A stretch of 11,814 nt of DNA from Clostridiales bacterium UBA6386 (GTDB lineage: Bacteria > Bacillota > Clostridia > Oscillospirales > Oscillospiraceae), in NCBI GenBank assembly GCA_002437585.1, contig DJQM01000055.1, positions 1 to 11,814 of the forward strand. Direction: 5' to 3'. The position numbers were made by a program, and so were the translations under genes. Shown here one piece after another: positions 1 through 5,683 of this stretch. Position 1 is the stretch's first letter. Every line of letters starts with the position of its first letter. The notes beneath the pieces are model-generated. The model searched no databases. It saw nothing but the letters and a program-made list of their open reading frames with translations, and was not told where the DNA came from.

Positions 1-120
1 ACTTTTTCATTGACATTTACAAACGCTTACGGACAGTGCTATCTACAAACTCAGTCGGATTACGGATGATGCCTTTGAGAAGCTGGATTTGATTCCGGAG
101 TTTTGAATGTGATAAACCAG

Positions 121-222
121 CGTATTGCCGGAAAATCCTGCGGCTGTAAACATGCGTATTGTCGAAACTTCTTGCAATTCTAATATTGCGTATTGTGGAA
201 ACATGTGTTAAAATACCCGTAG
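121..222. repeat. Three degenerate 34-bp tandem units with CGTATTG cores
   Basis: The heptamer CGTATTG occurs at 121-127, 155-161 and 189-195, exactly 34 bp apart. The second and third units share 16 bases with one mismatch (153-168 and 187-202, TGCGTATTGTSGAAAC). The first and second units match at about 22 of 34 positions by hand alignment. The array ends at the ribosome binding site of the ATPase gene, so a regulatory role such as an operator array is a reasonable inference. It could instead be an ordinary tandem duplication. Confidence 0.55.
186..214 (+). promoter_or_regulatory. Candidate promoter of the ATPase gene
   Basis: TTGCGT (186-191), a 17-base spacer and TAAAAT (209-214) give a plausible sigma-70 site. 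The -35 overlaps the start of the third 34-bp repeat. Transcription would begin near 221, very close to the Shine-Dalgarno sequence, which weakens the call. A second option is TTGTCG (159-164), 16 bases, TAATAT (181-186). Confidence 0.4.
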
Positions 223-233
223 AGGTGAGCAGT

Positions 234-1592
234 ATGCTATTCAAGCGAAAGATTTACGACAAGTTCCTGGCCTGGAAAGCGGAGTGTGCAGGTAAGAAGG
301 CGCTGCTGATCGAGGGAGCGCGGCGAATCGGAAAGTCCACAGTTGTAGAGGAATTCGCAAAGAACGAGTACAAAAGCTATATTCTGATCGACTTTGCAAA
401 AGCATCCAGTGATGTAGAGGAATACTTCCAGCTGTATTTGAATGACCTGGACACATTCTTCATGCTGCTGTCTGTCCAGTATGGTGTCCAGCTGCATGAG
501 CGGGACAGCGTGATCATCTTCGATGAAGTGCAGCTGTTCCCCAAAGCCAGAGAGGCCATTAAGTACCTGGTTGCCGATGGGCGTTATGACTATATGGAAA
601 CCGGCTCCCTCATTTCCATCAAAGAAAACGTGAAGGACATTGTGATTCCTTCCGAGGAACGGCAGATGAAAATGTATCCCCTGGACTTTGAGGAATTCTG
701 CTGGGCATTGGGTGAAAAACCGATGGTCACTTATATCAGAACTTGCTTTGAAAAGCGGGAGCCTTTGGAGCGAACCCTTCACAATAAGGCCATGCTCCTG
801 TTCAAGCAATATATGCTTGTGGGTGGGATGCCCATGAGCATTGTTGCGTTCCTGGAAGGGCGGAAGGACTTTGGCAAGGCGGATCTGGAAAAACGGGACA
901 TTCTGGCACTGTATCGGAACGACATTATGAAGATTCAGGCGCAATACCGCTCCAAGGTGCTGGCGATTTTTGACCAGATTCCCGGCCTGCTCTCCCGGCA
1001 CGAAAAACGGGTGGTATTCAACCGGATTGCCGCCGGTTCTTCTGCGGATCAGTATGAGGAAACCTTTTTCTGGCTGACCGATTCCATGGTGGCCAACGAA
1101 TGCCGCCGTGCCAATGACCCCAATGTGGGGCTGTCCCTGACAGAATCGGACACCTATATCAAATGCTACCTGGGGGACACGGGGCTGCTTGTCAGCCACG
1201 CTTTCGATGAAAACGAGCTGTTGGAGGATGAAGTCTACAAGCAAATCCTGGATGGCAAACTGGGGCTGAACGAGGGAATGCTCTATGAAAATGTCATTGC
1301 GCAAATGCTGACGGCAAATGGTCACAGGCTGTTCTTCTACACCCATTACAGCGAGGAGAAAAAGCGCAACGACATTGAGATCGACTTCATTATCTCCAAC
1401 AACAGCAAGACAAAATACAAAATGTACCCCATTGAGGTCAAATCCGGCACACGCTACACAACGGACTCTCTGCTAAAATTCAGGGAGAAATACAAAACCA
1501 GGATCGGCGGCTGCTATATCATCCATCCCAGAAATCTGATTGTAAATGATGATATTCTCTGCATTCCACCATATATGACGATTTGTCTGTAA
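234..1592 (+). CDS. AAA family ATPase with C-terminal DUF4143 region
   Basis: Predicted 452-residue ATPase of the AAA_14/DUF4143 group, a family common in gut bacteria and mobile DNA whose biological role is not well settled. Walker A is GARRIGKST (about residues 28-36) and Walker B is SVIIFDE (92-98), followed by a sensor-like ETGS (122-125). The C-terminal part carries a PD-(D/E)XK-like pattern: Glu in YEN (about 352), Asp in EIDF (about 384) and EVK (401-403), which suggests a nuclease fold. Length is normal for the family, so the gene looks intact. I chose ATG 234 because GAGGTGAG at 222-229 sits just upstream. The TTG at 159 opens the frame earlier but lies inside the repeat array and would add 25 residues unlike the family. 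No partner gene is adjacent. The family assignment is firm; DNA cleavage is only an inference. Confidence 0.88.
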   Translation: MLFKRKIYDKFLAWKAECAGKKALLIEGARRIGKSTVVEEFAKNEYKSYILIDFAKASSDVEEYFQLYLNDLDTFFMLLSVQYGVQLHERDSVIIFDEVQLFPKAREAIKYLVADGRYDYMETGSLISIKENVKDIVIPSEERQMKMYPLDFEEFCWALGEKPMVTYIRTCFEKREPLERTLHNKAMLLFKQYMLVGGMPMSIVAFLEGRKDFGKADLEKRDILALYRNDIMKIQAQYRSKVLAIFDQIPGLLSRHEKRVVFNRIAAGSSADQYEETFFWLTDSMVANECRRANDPNVGLSLTESDTYIKCYLGDTGLLVSHAFDENELLEDEVYKQILDGKLGLNEGMLYENVIAQMLTANGHRLFFYTHYSEEKKRNDIEIDFIISNNSKTKYKMYPIEVKSGTRYTTDSLLKFREKYKTRIGGCYIIHPRNLIVNDDILCIPPYMTICL

Positions 1593-1686
1593 TATTTTCT
1601 TCCCACACCTTTTGTAGGTTTTCTAATCTAATACTGCAAATCGCCATACAATTGGAAATAATAGGATGCGAAAGGTGGTATAAACT

Positions 1687-1932
1687 ATGGCAGCAAAAAC
1701 CGCAAACGTAATGGCTCGTGTGGAATCCCATATAAAGGAGCAGGCCGAGGAAACCATGGATATGCTCGGCATTCCTGTTTCTTGCTCTGTTCCCAGCGCA
1801 CCAACTGCACGGGATGAATTGGATGATGCCGCTTTTCACGCTATGATGGAACGTAGCCTTAAAGAAGCAAAGGCGAATCAATCCCGTCTTGCCTCTGATG
1901 TATTTGCAGACCTGAAACAGAAGATGCAGTAA
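1687..1932 (+). CDS. RelB/DinJ-family antitoxin, internally shortened, no toxin partner
   Basis: An 81-residue protein starting TANVMARVES and ending in SRLASDVFADLK, both hallmarks of clostridial RelB/DinJ antitoxins, the N-terminal part being the ribbon-helix-helix strand and first helix. In the family as I know it, LGIP is followed by about 20 residues of second helix and then a second GIPF before the Pro-rich linker. Here LGIP (27-30) runs straight into VSCSVPSAP, as if the two GIP motifs recombined and the second helix was lost. That should impair dimerisation and operator binding. The toxin-binding tail looks preserved. No RelE/YafQ toxin follows; the next ATG (1933) gives only seven codons. 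Ribosome binding site AAAGGTGG lies at about 1670-1677. Probably a decayed orphan, though it could still act as an antidote to a toxin encoded elsewhere. Confidence 0.72.
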   Translation: MAAKTANVMARVESHIKEQAEETMDMLGIPVSCSVPSAPTARDELDDAAFHAMMERSLKEAKANQSRLASDVFADLKQKMQ

Positions 1933-2024
1933 ATGCATGAAAGAAAGTTCAAGTGACTAGAATTATCCACGGTTGCAGAGATCAGCGCCATCAGCTGTCC
2001 AATCTTGATATGTTCTGACAAACA

Positions 2025-2056
2025 CGCCCTGGACTACACAATGTCCAGGGCGCATT
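2025..2056 (+). terminator. Perfect 10-bp hairpin, possible weak terminator
   Basis: CGCCCTGGAC (2025-2034) pairs perfectly with GTCCAGGGCG (2043-2052) around an 8-base loop, and a short T-rich run (ATTTCTTT) follows. The T tract is weak, so this could be a leader structure of the downstream mobile-element gene instead of a terminator. A less regular GC-rich fold followed by TTTTTTATTTT lies at about 2083-2112, just before the next ribosome binding site. Confidence 0.4.
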
Positions 2057-2131
2057 TCTTTGACCGCAATACTTCCCATTTTAGACGGCCTTTGGGTCGC
2101 CTTTTTTATTTTCTCAGAAAGGAGAATCACA

Positions 2132-2287
2132 ATGGCATCCGTATTGCAACACTACCACCAGCTGGCGGACCGCATGGCTACCCAGATAACTGGCAGCTAC
2201 CAGAGCTGGACAGACTTTCTGGCCACTGCCGCCCGCCTATACAAATACCCTTACCATGAGCAGCTTATTATCTATAAAACTGCGTGA
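2132..2287 (+). pseudogene. N-terminal stub of an LtrC-like large mobile-element protein
   Basis: Only 51 codons, but the product (with LADRMATQITGSYQSW, residues about 10-25, then TDFLATAARLYKYPYHEQL) matches from memory the extreme N-terminus of the very large LtrC/antirestriction methylase-helicase proteins carried by clostridial integrative conjugative elements. In those the text continues from IIY into YAQRPDA-like sequence for well over a thousand residues. Here it diverges after LIIY and stops four codons later. ATG 2132 is preceded by a strong AAAGGAG (2118-2124) and a structured leader. The break coincides with the left arm of a 12-bp inverted repeat (2276-2287), so deletion or insertion at that repeat is the likely cause. 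No enzymatic domain is left. A marker of a former conjugative element. Confidence 0.72.
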
Positions 2288-2327
2288 CCGTCAATGGCAT
2301 TTCGCCAGAAGCCGATCACGCAGTTTT
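2276..2327. repeat. 12-bp perfect inverted repeat at the LtrC-like gene breakpoint
   Basis: AAAACTGCGTGA (2276-2287) is the exact reverse complement of TCACGCAGTTTT (2316-2327), separated by 28 bases. The right arm runs into a five-T tract (2324-2328). The left arm contains the premature stop codon of the truncated gene. It may be a terminator with a large loop, a recombination footprint, or the ends of a very small inserted element. Confidence 0.6.
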
Positions 2328-2508
2328 TACTGGGTGCAGATTTTATTGTGGGAATACTTAGTGGTGAGGATATCCCGTTGCTTCTTTGAAGTGATGTACG
2401 TTATACCGGAGCTGTTATGATATGAAAGTCTATTTCTCTAGCCAAACTGAAAATGGCGGTTATGGTACCAAAGCGAATCGTATAGCACAGCGGGAAAGGA
2501 GGGCTACC

Positions 2509-3525
2509 ATGAGCAATCTACATGAGACCGTGAAAGATATATACAGGTTAACGGTAATGTGGGCGGCCTCTGCCACAAATACGCTGTTTGGTGGTACAGA
2601 TGGTATTTTTCTTACCCTGATCATTTTCATGTCCGCAGATTATATCACTGGGGTCTGTGCGGCAATTGTAAACAAACAAGTTTCTAGCCGTATCGGTGCA
2701 AGAGGCTTGGCCAAGAAAATGGGGATTCTTTGTGTTGTTGCGCTGGCAACGCTCATTGAGAAAAATGTCATTGACACTACAGCACTGAGAACTGCCGTAA
2801 TCCTGTATTATATGCAATATCGGCAAGTCAAAGACGTTATGATTTCCTTAGATAGGGAAACCCTCCCTTTGGAGGATGCCTTAAAGCAAGGGAAGCTCAC
2901 CGAGGAGGATATCCTATACTTTGCCCGCCAAGACGCTCGGACTGGTTTTTGCAAAACGGAAGCAGTATCCCCGCGGGGAGTAACGAATTTTTACTTTCAT
3001 TATCCGGAGTATTCCATAAAAATCATTCATGATGTTCAGGAAACTCCCGACGGCGGACAGTACCTCATTAGTCAAATGCACGTTTACGCTCCCAAACTGG
3101 ATATGAAGCCAACTACGCACTTCTTTGATCCCGAGACGAATGAGTATCTGGATATAGAAGACTGGGGCTTGACCTTTGATGTTCAGCAGGTGGCTCCTAC
3201 CGGCATTACTTTCACATGTACCCAATCAGCCGGTCAACAGATCGGTACGCTTGCCATCAAATATTATTATCTGACGGAAACCACCGGACCTTTTCTTCAG
3301 AAGGCGGAGGGAACCGAGGGCGCACACTTTGAAGCATTGACTCTTGACGTGGATGGCACTTCTACCTTTACAATCGACTGGACAGAATGGTACGGTTCAC
3401 TCCCCAGCGGGGAGTATATATTCCTGCTCGACATGTTTGACTTATTTGAGCCAGAGCAGGTACCTCCGCTAACCGTGGACTTCCACACTCGGCAGCTTTA
3501 CTCCATCGCCATTAGCATCCCTTAA
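2509..3525 (+). CDS. Chimeric ORF: phage holin N-terminus fused to Big_14-type domain protein
   Basis: Residues 1-97 of this 338-residue product read as a phage/TcdE-type holin: MSNLHETVKDIYRLTVMW, then hydrophobic segments at about 31-53 and 72-88 around the holin-like ADYITGVCAA and KQVSSRIGARGLAKK. At about residue 98 (near base 2800) the holin text stops. A different sequence starts, with PLEDALKQGKLTEEDILYFA, then a hydrophilic region with VQETPDGGQYLI, and from about 220 a domain resembling bacterial Ig-like Big_14 (VAPTGITFTCTQSAG, WTEWYGSLPSGEYI). Proteins with that C-terminal part are normally exported; here the holin helices would replace the missing signal peptide. ATG 2509 follows AAAGGAGG (2495-2502). 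The frame also stays open upstream to an ATG at 2422, whose 29 codons may be the end of a phage gene. Expression and topology are unknown. Confidence 0.7.
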   Translation: MSNLHETVKDIYRLTVMWAASATNTLFGGTDGIFLTLIIFMSADYITGVCAAIVNKQVSSRIGARGLAKKMGILCVVALATLIEKNVIDTTALRTAVILYYMQYRQVKDVMISLDRETLPLEDALKQGKLTEEDILYFARQDARTGFCKTEAVSPRGVTNFYFHYPEYSIKIIHDVQETPDGGQYLISQMHVYAPKLDMKPTTHFFDPETNEYLDIEDWGLTFDVQQVAPTGITFTCTQSAGQQIGTLAIKYYYLTETTGPFLQKAEGTEGAHFEALTLDVDGTSTFTIDWTEWYGSLPSGEYIFLLDMFDLFEPEQVPPLTVDFHTRQLYSIAISIP

Positions 3526-3606
3526 AAATTTTTGGAACCTTTTCTATGTGCTTTTTTTCCTACTAGTGATGCCCCGGATGTTAATCACATTATTTCTAAA
3601 GAATAC

Positions 3607-3620
3607 TATTTACGTAAATA
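3607..3620. repeat. 14-bp perfect palindrome
   Basis: TATTTACGTAAATA is its own reverse complement and lies in the 160-base gap before the Cys-rich KTR gene. It could be a dimeric repressor site. Nothing else of note is seen in this gap apart from A/T runs after the preceding stop codon. Confidence 0.35.
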
Positions 3621-3687
3621 AGAACTGCTGATGTGATAAACCGAGCCAGCCGATATTACGCAGTGCCAGAACGCAAAGGAATCAATC

Positions 3688-3873
3688 ATGAACAAAGAGA
3701 AGGAATCTGCCAGATGGATTTACTGCCCACTCTGTGATAGCAAAACACGAACCAAGGTATGTGAGAATACAGTGATGTTCAATTTTCCTCTGCTTTGCCC
3801 AAAATGCAAAACGGAAACCCGTGTCGATGTTATGCAATTGAAGATAGCAGAAAGCAAAGATATAAGCCGTTGA
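3688..3873 (+). CDS. Cysteine-rich KTR domain protein (zinc ribbon)
   Basis: A 61-residue protein with two CPxC knuckles: C13-P-L-C16 and C37-P-K-C40, plus the KTR tripeptide at 19-21 that names the family (Cys_rich_KTR). The four cysteines most likely bind one zinc ion. Such proteins are small cargo genes of Tn916-like and other Firmicute conjugative elements; their function is unknown. ATG 3688 is preceded by AAAGGA (3675-3680) at suitable spacing, and the length agrees with the family, so the gene appears intact. It is followed five bases later by a rho-independent terminator and then by the broken integrase. It is the best-preserved gene of the element remnant. Family confidence is high; no role can be inferred from the neighbours. 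Confidence 0.85.
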   Translation: MNKEKESARWIYCPLCDSKTRTKVCENTVMFNFPLLCPKCKTETRVDVMQLKIAESKDISR

Positions 3874-3877
3874 GACG

Positions 3878-3925
3878 CAGAGCCTGCTTCCCGTAAACCG
3901 AGGGAGCAGGCTCTGTTTCTTTATT
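3878..3925 (+). terminator. Rho-independent terminator of the Cys-rich KTR gene
   Basis: CAGAGCCTGCT (3878-3888) pairs with AGCAGGCTCTG (3905-3915), extended by three more pairs including a G-T wobble. The run TTTCTTTATT follows. The integrase remnant starts essentially inside the T-rich tail, so a deletion junction lies at the 3' edge of this terminator. Confidence 0.8.
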
Positions 3926-4655
3926 CTATAAGGCGCTCCAACAGGCAATCGCCAACGGCTATATTTCACAGAATCCCACGGCGGCTTGTGTCCTACCCAA
4001 AATTCAAAAGCCGGAGATCAAGCCTTTGGAGCCCAATGAGATCGCATCGTTTCTCAAAGAAGCGGATAAGGACAGCTACAGCAACCTGTTCACGGTGGCG
4101 ATCTTTACGGGAATGCGTCAAGGAGAGCTTTTAGGGCTTCCATGGTCCAATGTAGATTTCAAAAACGGTGTCATCTATGTGAAGCAACAATTACAATGCA
4201 AAGACGGGGAATATTTCTTCTGTACGCCGAAAAGTGGAAAGGGGAGAACGATTACTCCAGCCCCCATTGTAATGGAAGCGCTTCAACAGGAGTGGCGCAA
4301 TCAGCGCTTTGCCAGCACCGAAGCCGGAGATGCCTGGGACAATCCCTATGACCTGGTTTTTACGGATGCCCTTGGAAAACATCTTGTAAGGCGAACGGTA
4401 GTCAAACACTTTAAGGCTGTGGTTCAACGAGTAGGTATTCCAGAGGCTCGGTTCCATGACCCGCGTCACAGTTTCGCAGTCAGTTCTCTGCAAGCGGGGG
4501 ATGACATTAAAACTGTGCAGGCCAACTTAGGTCATGCTACAGCGGCTTTTACATTGGATGTTTATGGCCATGTAACAGAGAAAATGAAGCGGGACAGCGC
4601 CACAAGAATGCAGAAGTTCTACGAATCCATAAGGGAAACAAGTTCTTCCCAATAA
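3921..4655 (+). pseudogene. 5'-truncated tyrosine recombinase (ICE-type integrase)
   Basis: The open frame from about 3897 gives integrase-like sequence from FYKALQQAIANGYI (3924 on), the end of the core-binding domain, followed by a complete catalytic domain. Counting from the TTG at 4026, the catalytic residues are Arg31 (TGMRQGELLGL), a Lys in PKSGKGRT, His144 and Arg147 (HDPRHSFA), His170 (LGH) and nucleophile Tyr180 (DVYGHV). The usual family length is near 380 residues; the arm-binding domain and most of the core-binding domain are missing. The frame begins in the tail of the upstream terminator with no start codon or ribosome site. TTG 4026 is the first usable start, giving 209 residues. 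HDPRH has Pro where Leu is usual. The gene points toward the tRNA-Trp 3' end, the typical position next to an attachment site. It is probably inactive for integration. Confidence 0.85.
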
Positions 4656-4673
4656 GGGAAAAAATAAGGGAAA
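4629..4673 (+). repeat. Three direct repeats ATAAGGGAAA at the integrase 3' end
   Basis: ATAAGGGAAA occurs at 4629-4638, 4652-4661 and 4664-4673, starting inside the last integrase codons. Short direct repeats next to an integrase gene and its attachment site are where arm-type integrase binding sites lie in lambda- and Tn916-like systems. That role is inferred here. Confidence 0.5.
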
Positions 4674-4744
4674 ACACAAAACAGCGAAAAACTGGGCAGG
4701 CGAAAATCGAACTTTTGGTGTGGTAAAAGCAATCAAAAGCGATA

Positions 4745-4784
4745 TAAAAAAGAAGATCACCGAACAAAACCTGTTCGGTGATCT

Positions 4785-4785
<1 letters not shown>
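4745..4785 (-). terminator. Terminator of the tRNA-Met/tRNA-Trp operon
   Basis: On the minus strand a perfect 14-bp stem (arms 4753-4766 and 4772-4785, loop of 5) is followed by a run of Ts (complement of the A-run at 4746-4751). The stem begins at the last A of the tRNA-Trp CCA end, so terminator and tRNA overlap by one base. Confidence 0.88.
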
Positions 4786-4860
<75 letters not shown>

Positions 4861-4892
4861 ATATTATATTAAAAGGCGAAGGCCTGAACATT

Positions 4893-4969
4893 TGGTGGGC
4901 CTTCAGGGACTCGAACCCGGGACTATCCGGTTATGAGCCGGAGGCTCTGACCAACTGAGCTAAAGGCCC
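4893..4969 (-). tRNA. tRNA-Met (anticodon CAT), probably elongator
   Basis: A 77-base cloverleaf on the minus strand: acceptor GGGCCTT with AAGGCCC, D-loop AGCTCAGTTGGT, anticodon loop CTCATAA, T-arm GGTTCGAGTCC, discriminator A and encoded CCA. The first acceptor pair is G-C, unlike the mismatch of initiator tRNA, so it is an elongator type. CAT could also be a tRNA-Ile2 (lysidine-modified); the overall sequence resembles clostridial tRNA-Met more closely. Confidence 0.9.
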
Positions 4970-5004
4970 GTGAAAATCACGGTGAACTCGTCACCACGGG
5001 TGAT

Positions 5005-5033
5005 ATTATAGCATCGATGGGGCTGGCTGTCAA
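5005..5033 (-). promoter_or_regulatory. Consensus sigma-70 promoter of the tRNA operon
   Basis: On the minus strand, TTGACA (5033-5028), 17 bases and TATAAT (5010-5005), an exact consensus match. The start of transcription would be near 4998. The short leader before tRNA-Met can form two small hairpins (4982-4996 and 4968-4982), probably processed away. Confidence 0.88.
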
Positions 5034-5080
5034 GCAATTTCTTCGGAAATTCCGGACTTGTGAGAAAAAACGGAATTATC

Positions 5081-5109
5081 TTGCAACCCCGGGGGAAATG
5101 CGGTATGAT
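5081..5109 (+). promoter_or_regulatory. Promoter of the hexapeptide acetyltransferase gene
   Basis: TTGCAA (5081-5086), a 17-base spacer containing CCCCGGGGG, and TATGAT (5104-5109). Transcription would start near 5116, leaving a leader of about 20 bases with GAGGG before the ATG. It is divergent from the tRNA promoter. Confidence 0.7.
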
Positions 5110-5136
5110 TGAGAAAGAAAGTGAGGGAAAAGACCT

Positions 5137-5643
5137 ATGAATGCTGTGCTTGCTTATGAAAGAAAGCTGTATTTTAAGGATACCAAGGACTACCTGACCG
5201 CCATGATCACCCACGAGGATAACTACCTGATCTGGAAATACATGACATACCTGCGCCGGGAGGAGGCTGCGAAATGTAAGCTCACTGCCTATTTCTGGCG
5301 GCGGAAAAAGAACAATCTGGGCAGCCGGCTGGGGCTCCAGGTTTATGCCGGAACCTGCGCCCGTGGGCTGCACATCTGGCATTACGGCTCCGTCATTATC
5401 TCCGGAGACGCGGCGGTGGGGGAGAACTGCACCATTCACGGTCAGGCCTGCATCGGAAGCGATGGGGCATCCGATGCCGCGCCGGTGCTGGGGAAAAACG
5501 TGGACATCGGCGTGGGGGCGAAGATTATCGGCGGCGTGACCCTGGCGGACAACATCCGCGTCGGTGCCGGGGCCGTGGTGGTGAAAAGCTGCGAGACCCC
5601 GGGAGCCATCCTGGTGGGGGTTCCCGCTGGCCCAGTGAAATAA
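5137..5643 (+). CDS. Serine acetyltransferase-like hexapeptide-repeat acyltransferase
   Basis: A 168-residue protein whose residues from about 78 to the end form a left-handed beta-helix of the LbH/SAT type: WHYGSVIISG, AVGENCTIHGQACIG, PVLGKNVDIGVGAKIIGG, IRVGAGAVVVKS and the closing VGVPAG. His82 in the WHYG motif is at the position of the catalytic histidine in this group. The N-terminal ~75 residues are helical and Arg/Lys-rich and lack the full CysE N-terminal domain. The substrate could be serine (cysteine synthesis) or a sugar or other envelope component, as with acetyltransferases near polysaccharide genes. The glycosylation genes downstream favour the second option slightly, but they are on another transcript. 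ATG 5137 follows GAGGGAAA (5123-5130). A hairpin terminator follows at 5648. Confidence 0.8.
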   Translation: MNAVLAYERKLYFKDTKDYLTAMITHEDNYLIWKYMTYLRREEAAKCKLTAYFWRRKKNNLGSRLGLQVYAGTCARGLHIWHYGSVIISGDAAVGENCTIHGQACIGSDGASDAAPVLGKNVDIGVGAKIIGGVTLADNIRVGAGAVVVKSCETPGAILVGVPAGPVK

Positions 5644-5647
5644 AAAG

Positions 5648-5683
5648 CCGGACTGCTGCTTATTTGCGGCAGTCCGGTATTTC
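5648..5683. terminator. Bidirectional terminator between convergent genes
   Basis: A 12-bp stem with one G-T pair (CCGGACTGCTGC 5648-5659 with GCGGCAGTCCGG 5666-5677) and a TTATTT loop. It is flanked by AAAAAG on the left and TATTTCTT on the right, so it can serve both the acetyltransferase gene and the minus-strand gene ending at 5684. Confidence 0.8.

Noticed and set aside
1..106. Two overlapping open frames at the left edge, one ending at TGA 104-106 (ending FEKLDLIPEF), possibly a frameshifted gene end
   Set aside because: Too short, with a stop at 11-13 in that frame and no recognisable family; it may be the tail of a gene left of the window but I cannot support a call.
237..1346. Long minus-strand open frame opposite the ATPase
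   Set aside because: It is antisense to a gene with clear Walker and nuclease motifs; its own sequence has no recognisable domain.
2005..2259. Open frame overlapping the LtrC-like stub in another frame
   Set aside because: It has no ribosome site and crosses the leader hairpin; the stub frame matches a known family.
3526..3560. A/T runs (AAAAATTTTT, CTTTTTTTCC) after the chimeric ORF as a terminator
   Set aside because: No GC-rich stem precedes the T run, so a rho-independent terminator is not supported.
107..3643. ATGTGATAAACC shared at about 107-118 and 3632-3643
   Set aside because: A single 12-base match is expected by chance in a window of this size, and flanks do not align.
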